DNA of 64,000 nt from CAZXFH01 sp964640055 (GTDB taxonomy: Bacteria; Fidelibacterota; UBA2242; JAFGTP01), in assembly GCA_964640055.1 (NCBI GenBank), contig CAZXFH010000013.1:1-64000 (forward strand), in the 5' to 3' direction. How positions within the stretch are numbered: position 1 is the stretch's first letter; the number at the start of each line of letters is the position of its first letter. This document shows positions 56,117-64,000 of this stretch, in pieces. The position numbers and the translations under genes are program-made. The notes below the pieces were generated by a model. It had not been told where the DNA came from and did not search any database. It saw only the letters and a program-made list of their open reading frames with translations.

Positions 56117-57511
56117 TTACTTTAGGAACACAAGACGGGTCTGGTCTTCTTTGGATCCGACCCTAAGAATGGCAAAGTAAATTCCCGCACTAACGGTTTC
56201 AGCATTCTGGTCAGTCCCGTCCCAAATGATATGATATCCGCCCGCAGCAAGTTCTGTATTCAACAATTGGCTCACCATCTCACCACGAATATTAAATATC
56301 GTAAGTTGCACTTTTTCCCGTGCGGGGACTTGAAAAGCAAGCGTGGTACGGCCATTAAAGGGATTGGGATAGTTCCGCAACAGCTCATGATTCCCAGGAA
56401 CCGAAGCAACAGAATTTTCTTCAGGTGAAAGGCGGGTAACCATGCTGCTGTCCCGCAGATAAAAGGTATAGCCAATCCCGCCTTTATCAAACCAGCTATG
56501 CGAAAGATCGCTTTTATTAAAAATATAACCATAACCATTGCTTTTGGCCGGATCATGGACGATCGGATACCCCCCATCCGTAAAACCAGCCAGCATCATC
56601 AAATGTCCGGAATAGAGCGGCGGCCCCACGGACATGGCTATCCGCCCGCCACTGGCTAGTGTCTGGTGCGCCTGGCTCCAGCTGCGATAACGGGTAACTG
56701 CTCCATCCAACCCATACTCCGCCGCATTTTGCACCACCCGCGGCCAAACGCCAAAAAATCCATAATGAGGATCCCGGGTATCCCGCGCAAATTCAACCGC
56801 ATCCACTTCGATGCCATAGCTTAACAAAATCATCGCGACTGAGGTCGGTGAGCAAATACTACCCCCAATGTTGGGATCCAGGGCATACTGATACAAAAAA
56901 GTGGTCGGAATCAAGATCTCTTCTGGCTTATCATTCAGGATGGCAGTATAATCCATCTGTTCCGTTGTGCGGGTATCACTCACAAAAAAGCTCAGTTTAT
57001 GTAAACGGGGACTGGCATGATCCAAAGCATATCGCTTCATAACTACTTTGAATTGCCAGCGGCTCTGGTAAGTGTATAATTTGACATAGTCATAATCAAT
57101 AAATCCGCCACTGTAACCCGTGCTCCCGTAGTTATTCCAGATATGCTCTTCCCAGAATCCCACGGTTAACCAGGGCGACCAACTATCACCTGCCGGAAAT
57201 CGCATTTGTATTTTAAATGCGGAATAATCATTGGTTACCTGACCATTCCAGGAAGGCAGTCCCCGATTAAAGGGACTGGCCGACGCCTGCTCCCGGAGAA
57301 TGATATAACCGCTCATGGAACTGTCCGTTAATACGAGACTCAGACTATCATTTGCAATGACAATATTGTTGACCTCGACAGCATCTTTTAACAGAGAATC
57401 AGCACCCTGCAGGATATAATGCTGATCCGGATAGGGATCGGCGATCAAGATGGAAGAAAAAACGAGACCAATTAAGAATGACCAATAAAATTTCATCTGT
57501 ACTGATTTCAT
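56117..57511 (-). CDS. Secreted C39-like cysteine peptidase with sorting tail
   Basis: 464 residues (an ATG at codon six is an alternative start). Signal peptide to ~25. Residues ~195-355 form a C39-like papain fold: GGSICSPTSVAMILLSYG (Cys220), YSGHLMMLAGF (His303) and IVHDPA (Asp320) give a complete triad. The ~90-190 sandwich may bind substrate. The C-terminus is a type IX-like sorting domain (NYPNPFNGRTTLAF, GIYFAIL). Predicted to act outside the cell on peptides. It converges on the MalT-like gene with an 18-base gap. Confidence 0.85.
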   Translation of the reverse strand: MKSVQMKFYWSFLIGLVFSSILIADPYPDQHYILQGADSLLKDAVEVNNIVIANDSLSLVLTDSSMSGYIILREQASASPFNRGLPSWNGQVTNDYSAFKIQMRFPAGDSWSPWLTVGFWEEHIWNNYGSTGYSGGFIDYDYVKLYTYQSRWQFKVVMKRYALDHASPRLHKLSFFVSDTRTTEQMDYTAILNDKPEEILIPTTFLYQYALDPNIGGSICSPTSVAMILLSYGIEVDAVEFARDTRDPHYGFFGVWPRVVQNAAEYGLDGAVTRYRSWSQAHQTLASGGRIAMSVGPPLYSGHLMMLAGFTDGGYPIVHDPAKSNGYGYIFNKSDLSHSWFDKGGIGYTFYLRDSSMVTRLSPEENSVASVPGNHELLRNYPNPFNGRTTLAFQVPAREKVQLTIFNIRGEMVSQLLNTELAAGGYHIIWDGTDQNAETVSAGIYFAILRVGSKEDQTRLVFLK

Positions 57512-57574
57512 TCGGACCTATATATTATATGCATAGAATATAAACACTTTTAAAAATACCTGGTAAGATAGGTT

Positions 57575-57613
57575 AAAAAAACACTTGAGTCAAGTCCTTG
57601 ATCAGACTCAAGT
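57575..57613 (-). terminator. Rho-independent terminator after the small membrane-protein gene
   Basis: On the minus strand ACTTGAGTC (57605-57613) pairs with GACTCAAGT (57583-57591), followed by G and seven T residues. It lies just downstream of the gene at 57645. Confidence 0.8.
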
Positions 57614-57644
57614 CAACTTACCAGAATTTATTTTAAGCTGAATT

Positions 57645-57953
57645 TTATTTAATTGCGGTAAGGATCAGAACGACAAGACCCATAAACAGGAGGGTGCCGC
57701 CTAACCAAGCCAATATTTTACGATTCTTGCTTTCACGGGCCGTTAAAGGCCGCAGCCTATTATTGTATTTCTTCTCTAAACGGGCACCAACAGAAACTCC
57801 AATGGATGTACCCAAAACCGGACCAAAAATGATCAATAATTTCATGTTCCCAAAGAGTAATCCCAACAGAAAGGCCAGGAACATTCCAAACGGAAAGCCA
57901 TATATTATTCCCATTTCCTCATAATATCCGCGCGGGAATTTTTCGTCTTGCAT
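57645..57953 (-). CDS. Small membrane protein
   Basis: 102 residues. Three probable membrane spans: IIYGFPFGMFLAFLLGLLFG, LLIIFGPVLGTSIGVSVGA and ILAWLGGTLLFMGLVVLILTA, with a basic loop (RLEKKYNNRLRPLTARESKNRK) between the last two. It is Gly-rich in the helices. AGGAGG precedes the ATG and a strong terminator follows, so it is a real single-gene unit. No family is recognised. Confidence 0.7.
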   Translation of the reverse strand: MQDEKFPRGYYEEMGIIYGFPFGMFLAFLLGLLFGNMKLLIIFGPVLGTSIGVSVGARLEKKYNNRLRPLTARESKNRKILAWLGGTLLFMGLVVLILTAIK

Positions 57954-58061
57954 GTGATCCTCCTGTAAACAACAATATTTTTAAAAGATCCTTACAACAT
58001 AGTGCTTAGACCAATCTGGATAACATATCAACCCTAATTTTAAAATCAGATTGAGAGATAA

Positions 58062-60728
58062 TCATAAGCTCAAACTGTGACTGACTTTGACCATAAAGAC
58101 ATTATCTGAGGGTCCTCTGAAGAGGGTATCCATATTATCCCGAAACTGAAAGGGCTTAAAACATTCAAAATTTGTAAAGCCCTGCGACCAGACCAGATAA
58201 AATACCGAACCGGTGAGATATTCCCAGCGCAGGACCAGATTGGAACGGAACTGTTTATAATTAAAATCCGCCTGGCCACTGAACTGATAATCTGTTTGAC
58301 CATCATTATTAATGTCAACCATGTATTCCTGACTATCATGATTATAATGCATGCGGCCCTGCATCTCTTCAAAGCGTTTATCAATATCAACCGCCCGGGC
58401 ATTATCCACACGTTTATAGTTGAAATACTCTCCCGCCGTGATAAAGGGTTGCGCATAATATTGAATGGTAAGGTTATTGGTCAGGGTAAAATCAGCCCGC
58501 AACGTTAATGTCAGTGTTTTTTGATCCATATCCGACCAGAAGTATTGCATTTCACCGTTGTGATCCTCAGTTTTCCCGATCCACGACCAGGTATCTTTTA
58601 ACTGATTGAACCCCACTTCGGCCATTAACTGCAGATTCTGTTTCGGCCGCCAGGTAATACCTGGTTCAAGTTCCCAGCTGATGACATGATCATCATTTTC
58701 AAAATAGTATCCAAAGACCTGGGAACTGAGGTCTTTGCGTTGGTCGGTATTGCCGTAAGCCCAGAAATTCCATCCTTTAGGGGTATACAAGGCCGGTCCT
58801 CCACGATTCTGACGGGGTGACAGGCCGCCCATATTGCGATTGAAACCATAACCCAGGCGCCAGTTATTCTGGAAAGTGAAATGCATGTTGATATTACCCC
58901 CTAATTCCTTGCGCATGCCACTGAAATCATAGTTGCTCCACTGATTCAAGTTGATCCGGTATTCCCGCACGATCCAGTTGGATTCCCATTGATAATATTG
59001 CAGCCAGGAAAATTGCGAAATATTATCTACACTGCGCATATAGCCCATATCATTGACCTCAAAGCCTGGACTATAGCCGGTAATTCCAACCGCTCCACGA
59101 ATGTGGCCCGTATTTTTGGTAAAAATGCCCTTAAAGGCATAGCCACTGAGACTACGCAACTGCGGGTTATATTCCAGATGATCAGCATCGGGACGCTGAT
59201 AATAACGGGCGGAACTGAGTTGGGTACTCTGGATTGCGGTGGTGTCACCCTGGACATTACTGACTGCCAGGGCTGCCAAAAATCCGTATTTACGATTAAA
59301 AAACTCGTAATCGAGATCGATTCCACCAGTATAGGCGGCGCGATGTAAATAATCAATCCCGGTATGATCCAGTCTGCGGTTTACCGCTGTGAAAATGCCG
59401 CCCACAGTGGTCTGCCCTTCATTAAAATCCTGCTGCACCCGACTTAAGAAATAATTAGACAGGGGTTCTATCACACTATTCTCCCGGGAGCCATCCTGAT
59501 AGTAGATTGTGCTCTGTTCCTCGGAGGTCAGCGCCTCCATAACGCCGATGGACATCCCCTCGTCAGTTTTGCCGGTTAGTTTAGCGGCGCCCAGGATATT
59601 GGTGACATCCGGACTTTCAACTGTTACCACATCCTTATTAATATCTGTTTGAGCAAATCCTTGTGGCGCCCGCCCAATCCGACGGGAATAGAACAAACTG
59701 TTATTGGCCATACCACCGTCACCAAAACCCAGCGGAAAATTAAAGATATTACCACCTTCTTTAAAAAAGGGCCGTTTCTCTGGAAAATAGGTTTCGTAAT
59801 TACTCAGATTATAATCCGCCGGATCGGCTTCCACCTGACCAAAATCAGGATTAAGGGTTGCATTGAGCGTGATTCCATTGGAACCCGAATACCGAAAATC
59901 ACCTCCCAGATTATAAAGAAAATCATAATTTTCAGCATGAACTTCAGTTACTAAATTATCAGATACCTTCGCTTTACTGGCAAAATAGGGTGAGAAATAA
60001 AGCGGTTGGCTGGCGCGGACATTCTGTAGTCCTTCCAGATTTCCGTAGTTTGATACAAACCCTTCCTCGGACTGGGACCAATAACTCCAAACTGACAACT
60101 CATTATTTATACGGGGCAGTTCGCGGTAAACCTGGAAGCCCCAGTTCATATCTGCCGCCGATGAAAAGCGTAATTCACTAAAAGGAATACGCCATTCGGC
60201 AGACCAGCCCTGGTCATTAATATGGGCATCACCATCCCAGAGCGCATCCCAATCCCAATCCACATTTTCATCATCAAAGCGCCGGATGTCATGTTTGACA
60301 CCAGCGGCATTAATCCCGAATTCAAAAGCAGTGCGGTTATCATTATAACTGTCAATCGAAACATACAGCCAATCCGATTCAGTGTAATTATCGCGCCGCG
60401 ATAAAATGGCAATTATCTTATCCGGTTCCGGATCATGCGCCCGCGCCGCAACATAAAGATAGGTTTCGTCATAAAGGACACAGAACTCCGTATTATAGGT
60501 TTCCGGCTGTCCGTCATCAGGATTGCGCTGATAGAAACCGCCCTGCCAATCACCAAACTGCCAGGCGACTTCATCCGGAACACCATCGATTGTTATTTTC
60601 TTATCAATATATTTGGCCTGGACTTTACGAAACTTGGCTGCTGTTGCGGGCTCCTCTCTGACCGATAAAGCACTAATCACCATCAACGGCAGCATTATGA
60701 ATGCCAATACAGCTGTCTGTTTTAACAT
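58062..60728 (-). CDS. DUF5916 outer-membrane protein with CBM9-like domain (second)
   Basis: 888 residues from the ATG preceded by GGGAGGATC (an ATG ten codons upstream lacks one). Signal peptide ~1-22. CBM9-like domain (~35-230: KITIDGVPDEVAWQFGDW, FCVLYDETYLYVAARAHDP, EWRIPFSELRF), then the DUF5916 barrel (ITLNATLNPDFGQVEADPADYNLS, YFPEKRPFFKEGGNIFNF, FYSRRIGRAPQG). It is clearly paralogous to the protein at 50440 over its whole length. The pair brackets the MalT-like regulator and the secreted peptidase. Confidence 0.92.
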   Translation of the reverse strand: MLKQTAVLAFIMLPLMVISALSVREEPATAAKFRKVQAKYIDKKITIDGVPDEVAWQFGDWQGGFYQRNPDDGQPETYNTEFCVLYDETYLYVAARAHDPEPDKIIAILSRRDNYTESDWLYVSIDSYNDNRTAFEFGINAAGVKHDIRRFDDENVDWDWDALWDGDAHINDQGWSAEWRIPFSELRFSSAADMNWGFQVYRELPRINNELSVWSYWSQSEEGFVSNYGNLEGLQNVRASQPLYFSPYFASKAKVSDNLVTEVHAENYDFLYNLGGDFRYSGSNGITLNATLNPDFGQVEADPADYNLSNYETYFPEKRPFFKEGGNIFNFPLGFGDGGMANNSLFYSRRIGRAPQGFAQTDINKDVVTVESPDVTNILGAAKLTGKTDEGMSIGVMEALTSEEQSTIYYQDGSRENSVIEPLSNYFLSRVQQDFNEGQTTVGGIFTAVNRRLDHTGIDYLHRAAYTGGIDLDYEFFNRKYGFLAALAVSNVQGDTTAIQSTQLSSARYYQRPDADHLEYNPQLRSLSGYAFKGIFTKNTGHIRGAVGITGYSPGFEVNDMGYMRSVDNISQFSWLQYYQWESNWIVREYRINLNQWSNYDFSGMRKELGGNINMHFTFQNNWRLGYGFNRNMGGLSPRQNRGGPALYTPKGWNFWAYGNTDQRKDLSSQVFGYYFENDDHVISWELEPGITWRPKQNLQLMAEVGFNQLKDTWSWIGKTEDHNGEMQYFWSDMDQKTLTLTLRADFTLTNNLTIQYYAQPFITAGEYFNYKRVDNARAVDIDKRFEEMQGRMHYNHDSQEYMVDINNDGQTDYQFSGQADFNYKQFRSNLVLRWEYLTGSVFYLVWSQGFTNFECFKPFQFRDNMDTLFRGPSDNVFMVKVSHSLSL

Positions 60729-60862
60729 TATTGATCCTCCCATGAAATAAATCGCCACATCTTTTATATGACTTGGACAAAGCCTAAAAAGTTGCCTTTG
60801 AGAAAAAATTGTGGTCGATTAGAAAGAGGACTCTATTTTAATATTGCCGTGGCTTTCGAAAG

Positions 60863-61726
60863 TTATTTGGAAACCTGCAATTCAATCTGCTTTTGCATTT
60901 GCGACAGCAATTCCATTGGTTCGGGATAGTCTTCTGCCAATTTTTTTAAATAAGTACCAATACGGTCAATATTTTGCCGATCGATATGACGCGCTAAATG
61001 GCGCAAACCACCTTTGGCATAACGGGTATAAAGGAACAAGTATTTTACAACCGCGATGAAATAGGCCTGCTGATAGATGTTCCAGACCATAGAGCCGGCA
61101 ATTGAACCGACCAGCAGAAATGAAAAGACGGCATTTTTATAATCACCCGCATATAACTGTCCACTGCCCGGAAATACAGTGGACATGATCAAAGCCAATT
61201 TTTTGGACTTCTGAGGCACGGAATCAACCGCTGCAAGGCCCTGTATTAAACCTGCTTTATGCTCCATCTCCAGGGTATCCAGAATCTTCAGACCTGCCTG
61301 CCATTGGGCTTCGTAAAAATAGGACCAGGCCTTAATATAGTCCAATTCTGATCGCGCTATTATCGGACTCTGCTGTGCTAAATAGTCAAGGGTATTCCGC
61401 AAGGCCTCGTAATCATAATGATCCCAGTGAATTTTAGCTAAGAGAAGTAAACATTTGACATCAGCAGTCGATTGTTCCGGATTACCGAGAGCTTCCAGGA
61501 GTGGCGCTTCCGCAGCAGTGGTTTTACCTCCGGAATAGTAGGCCGACCCGATTTTATATAAAATTTTATCAGCGCTGGAATATTCTTTTAGAAACAGTTG
61601 CCGTTTGTATTCGGTGATCGCTTCGAAATAATGACCTTGAGAGGCATAGTAATCACCCAGGGTTTGGGTTAAAAGCAGCGTCGGGATAGTAACTATCGCT
61701 AATAATATTATGCGTCGGATATCCAT
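60863..61726 (-). CDS. TPR-containing membrane protein (paralogue A)
   Basis: 287 residues from the ATG MDIRRI, which overlaps the end of the upstream gene by 19 bases. Signal peptide, then TPR-like helices (~25-190: DYYASQGHYFEAITEYKRQL, LLEALGNPEQSTADVK), then a membrane module (MSTVFPGSGQLYAGDYKNAVFSFLLVGSIAG) and a basic tail. The PG.GQ.Y.G....A module is typical of DUF5683-type envelope proteins. It shares layout with the next gene and lies downstream of yidD. Function unknown; an envelope-assembly role is a guess. Confidence 0.75.
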   Translation of the reverse strand: MDIRRIILLAIVTIPTLLLTQTLGDYYASQGHYFEAITEYKRQLFLKEYSSADKILYKIGSAYYSGGKTTAAEAPLLEALGNPEQSTADVKCLLLLAKIHWDHYDYEALRNTLDYLAQQSPIIARSELDYIKAWSYFYEAQWQAGLKILDTLEMEHKAGLIQGLAAVDSVPQKSKKLALIMSTVFPGSGQLYAGDYKNAVFSFLLVGSIAGSMVWNIYQQAYFIAVVKYLFLYTRYAKGGLRHLARHIDRQNIDRIGTYLKKLAEDYPEPMELLSQMQKQIELQVSK

Positions 61727-62568
61727 ATGTGCCAATAGGGATTTTTTTTCAGGGGATTCAATTGATCCACTTTCTGCCACCACTCCTGCTTCTGCTGCTG
61801 ATTAAATAATGTAGTACCGATATAACTACCGTAAATCGACCCCAAATAAAAAGAGAGGGTGATTCCTGAGGTGATCACACCCGTGATATTCAAATCACGC
61901 TGAAAAGCCTTGTAGGATACAAAGGCGGCCAAACCAGTCATCCCCAGGGCAAACAGAGCGTCTCCCCGGCGCTGCAAATACCATTTTCCCGCTCCGGGTA
62001 ATATAACCGACAATGCCCCCGCCACCAGCGGGGACTTTTCCTTTAACCTGGCCCTTTCTCTTTCCAGGGATAGATAGCGTTGGCGCAAAGAATCATTATC
62101 AACCTTTTCAAAAAATGGCGCTCCTATGTGACTGTCGTCCAGATGCACCGTGGCCAGATAATAAAAATAGAATTCCTGGTCATCATGAAAATCCAGAGCT
62201 CGCAGTTGTGACCATGCGTTTAACTGCATTAAATTGTAGCATAATGCCAGATGGGCCGGATGATATAATTGACTGGCTGAATCCGCGGCTAACTTACGGA
62301 AACTCTTGACTGCGAAATCATAGCGGTCGCGCAGCTGATGACATAGGCCAACCTTAAAAAGGACTGAATCCGATGGATTTTGGGTATAATACAAATACCG
62401 CTCCAGCTCCATGGCCGCTCGTAAATAATCACCCTGGGCAAATAGATGCTCGCCAAAGGCTCTGATTTCGGCAACATTTATTTGTTCGGATGGTTGACCC
62501 TTTAATGTTGCATCCTTACATATAACAACAACAAAAAAAAGAGCCAGAACGAATATATGTCGTTTCAT
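61708..62568 (-). CDS. TPR-containing membrane protein (paralogue B)
   Basis: 286 residues. Signal peptide (~1-24), TPR-like helices (~30-180: FGEHLFAQGDYLRAAMELERYLYY), then VAGALSVILPGAGKWYLQRRGDALFALGMTG and a further hydrophobic stretch (GVITSGITLSFYLGSIYGS). It starts within the stop of the YidD gene (ATGA overlap), so the two are translationally coupled. The shared TPR-plus-PGAG membrane layout shows common origin with the gene at 60863. Confidence 0.78.
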   Translation of the reverse strand: MKRHIFVLALFFVVVICKDATLKGQPSEQINVAEIRAFGEHLFAQGDYLRAAMELERYLYYTQNPSDSVLFKVGLCHQLRDRYDFAVKSFRKLAADSASQLYHPAHLALCYNLMQLNAWSQLRALDFHDDQEFYFYYLATVHLDDSHIGAPFFEKVDNDSLRQRYLSLERERARLKEKSPLVAGALSVILPGAGKWYLQRRGDALFALGMTGLAAFVSYKAFQRDLNITGVITSGITLSFYLGSIYGSYIGTTLFNQQQKQEWWQKVDQLNPLKKNPYWHIWISDA

Positions 62569-62954
62569 TGATCGTATTTTTCTACGGGATCGCTGAATTT
62601 TTCACCATCAAAAGGGTAGTATTGATAAGCAAAGGGATTGCAGCGCAGTAATCGGTCACTGCTCAACAATATACCTTTGACGATGCCATATTTCTGGATC
62701 GCCTGCATGGCAAAGCGAGAGCAGGAAGGATGAAAGACACAGGCTGGTAAATCCTGGCTGGAGATGCCGATCTGGTAGATCCGGATCCAGACTAATCCCG
62801 ATGATTTCAACAGGTTCAGAGTGCTAACCGGCTGAGTCAGTCTTTTTTCAGTTGGGACGGGTCGTTCCCAGTAACCGGACCATTTATTCAATTCCTGACC
62901 GTTCAGCAGGGATAAGGTTAATAGGGTTGCCAGAGCAAAATTTAGGTGTTTCAT
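62565..62954 (-). CDS. yidD: YidD-family protein with an N-terminal signal peptide
   Basis: 129 residues. Residues ~54-110 are YidD: IRIYQIGISSQDLPACVFHPSCSRFAMQAIQKYG, VKGILLSSDRLLRCNPF, with the conserved Cys72, Cys78 and Cys105. YidD normally helps YidC insert membrane proteins and is a ~75-residue cytoplasmic-face protein. Here a signal-like segment (HLNFALATLLTLSLLNGQ) and ~30 linker residues precede it, so this copy may be exported. It overlaps the TPR-protein gene by four bases. Housekeeping yidD usually lies with rpmH-rnpA-yidC, none of which is here, so this is probably a specialised copy. Confidence 0.85.
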   Translation of the reverse strand: MKHLNFALATLLTLSLLNGQELNKWSGYWERPVPTEKRLTQPVSTLNLLKSSGLVWIRIYQIGISSQDLPACVFHPSCSRFAMQAIQKYGIVKGILLSSDRLLRCNPFAYQYYPFDGEKFSDPVEKYDQ

Positions 62955-62983
62955 CAATTATAAACTAAGCACTATATGGATAT

Positions 62984-63024
62984 AAAAAAAGCTGGAATCC
63001 CGTAATTGATACGCAATTCCAGCT
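62984..63024 (-). terminator. Rho-independent terminator
   Basis: On the minus strand AGCTGGAAT (63016-63024) pairs with ATTCCAGCT (62990-62998), followed by a run of T residues. It ends the transcript of the two small secreted paralogues before yidD. Confidence 0.85.
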
Positions 63025-63042
63025 CATTCTACGAAATTCAAA

Positions 63043-63585
63043 TTAACGCCGCAGGCTTTCTTTCACCTCGATTTCACTCATGGTCTTACCATTATAGGCT
63101 TCTAAAGAAATCATAAGACCAGCATATATATTAACACACGGCACTAACCGTAACCATTCCATGGTCCGAATCTTGCGGGTATCCAACTCATTCCCCACTC
63201 TGGGTCCTAAAAAATAACTGGCCAAAGCCCCTTCAAGCCCATTGGGTTTGGCACCCATCTCATAGGCCATGTAAGCCCGCGTAGCGACTGAAATCATGCT
63301 GCCAATAGGCGCTCCAACGCCACTGGCTGAACCACCGACCAAGGCCCCTCCCAGAGCAATCCATTCTGATTGATAAATATCCACACCTTCATTCATTTCC
63401 AGCCCTACCCGGGGGCCAATACAACAACTTGCCACGCAGGGACCCAGGCCACCCTTTCCTCCGGTACCTGTTTGGCTCGAACCTCTCAGTGAACTAAGCG
63501 GTACATCCGGGGTCGCTTCCTGGGCCCAGATCATTCCTGCTATACAGAATAAAAGATAAAGAACCTTTAAACTCGATTTTAACAT
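63043..63585 (-). CDS. Small secreted protein with internal repeat (paralogue 1)
   Basis: 180 residues. Signal peptide (~1-21, ending MIWAQE), then a low-complexity stretch and two copies of a GPRVG.E motif: CCIGPRVGLEMNEGVDIYQSEWIALGG and YFLGPRVGNELDTRKIRTMEW. The second is followed by LRLVPCVNIYAGL. A Gly/Ala-rich hydrophobic centre lies between. AAGGAGGT precedes the ATG and a terminator follows. The family is not recognised; the Cys pair and Gly-rich helices suggest a membrane-associated or channel-like protein, but this is only a description. Confidence 0.7.
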   Translation of the reverse strand: MLKSSLKVLYLLFCIAGMIWAQEATPDVPLSSLRGSSQTGTGGKGGLGPCVASCCIGPRVGLEMNEGVDIYQSEWIALGGALVGGSASGVGAPIGSMISVATRAYMAYEMGAKPNGLEGALASYFLGPRVGNELDTRKIRTMEWLRLVPCVNIYAGLMISLEAYNGKTMSEIEVKESLRR

Positions 63586-63630
63586 CTATACCTCCTTTTT
63601 AAATTATATCGTTCCGGCACACAAACACTT

Positions 63631-64000
63631 TTACTTTCTGCGTAAGCCTTCTTTTTTTTCGATCTCGGTCATGGTCTTTCCATCATAAGCCTCCAGTGGA
63701 ATTGAAATCGCTGCATATATATTGACACAGGGAATCAGTAACATCCACTCTTTATTTCTGATCTTGCGATAATGCAATTCCTGGCCGACACGCGGTCCGA
63801 TAAAAAAGCTGGCTAAACCGCCCTCTAAACCATTGCATTTACCCCCCAGCTCGTAAGCCATATAAGCTCTCGTCCCTGTAATGATCAAATTGGAGAAAGG
63901 GTTAGGAGGATAGGCCAGGGACCCCCCTACGAGTTGACCACCGAGGCTAATCCATTCGGCCTGATGAATTTCTGTTATCCCTTCATTCATCTCTAATCCT
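63631..64000 (-). CDS. Small secreted protein (paralogue 2), partial
   Basis: The gene runs off the window end: at 63991-64000 the frame continues upstream as GLE before MNEG, matching GLEMNEGV of the neighbour. The visible ~123 residues align with the downstream paralogue throughout (EWISLGGQLVGGS, GTRAYMAYELGGKCNGLEGGLASFFIGPRVG, LLIPCVNIYAAI). Its stop is 45 bases before the next start, so they form an operon. The true start and signal peptide lie beyond the window. Confidence 0.7.
   Translation of the reverse strand, partial: GLEMNEGITEIHQAEWISLGGQLVGGSLAYPPNPFSNLIITGTRAYMAYELGGKCNGLEGGLASFFIGPRVGQELHYRKIRNKEWMLLIPCVNIYAAISIPLEAYDGKTMTEIEKKEGLRRK

Overview
The window looks like a chromosomal segment of a Gram-negative, polysaccharide-degrading bacterium of the FCB supergroup (Marinimicrobia, Calditrichota, KSB1 or Ignavibacteria-like; phylum not resolvable by eye). 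The signs are several secreted proteins ending in a type IX secretion-like C-terminal domain (NYPNPFNP, then a beta-sandwich, then a basic tail), a PorV-type barrel, a SusC-like TonB receptor, two DUF5916 proteins and a FISUMP lipoprotein. No rRNA gene, complete tRNA, CRISPR array, phage module or integrase gene was seen.

Left part (1-14100, almost all minus strand) is accessory DNA. Isolated lipoprotein genes alternate with copies of a roughly 0.6-kb composite repeat (called R1-R5 here). The two most complete copies (R3, R5) end in the 3' half of a tRNA, which suggests attachment-site or element ends. Also present are an IS3-family transposase remnant, decayed genes, an inverted-repeat-bounded insertion, and a short run of integron-type cassettes (5217-6896) with recognisable attC sites carrying a yefM-yoeB toxin-antitoxin pair and a GAF/zinc-ribbon protein. 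A FlgD-like-tailed secreted protein and a sulfatase follow.

Middle part (14131-50150) is carbohydrate metabolism. On the minus strand are a phosphodiester glycosidase, an S1/P1-type zinc hydrolase and a fibronectin-III secreted protein, all with sorting tails. After a divergent GH20 hexosaminidase and a GH130 gene comes a LacI regulator and a plus-strand run: GH5-like glycosidase, a secreted carbohydrate-binding protein containing a near-perfect 1-kb tandem duplication, then a tightly packed set of twelve genes (TonB receptor, giant secreted partner, SurA-like lipoprotein, PorV-like barrel, two alpha/alpha-barrel hydrolase candidates, ABC sugar importer without ATPase, zinc dehydrogenase, second GH130, third alpha/alpha-barrel lipoprotein). 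Inference: extracellular binding and cleavage of a mannose- and/or HexNAc-containing glycan, outer-membrane import through the receptor, inner-membrane import by ABC, and phosphorolysis by GH130.

Right part (50151-64000): an array of hairpins, two DUF5916 proteins on either side of a MalT-like LuxR regulator and a C39-like secreted protease, then a minus-strand group with two TPR/membrane paralogues, a YidD protein with an apparent signal peptide, and a tandem pair of small secreted paralogues running off the window.
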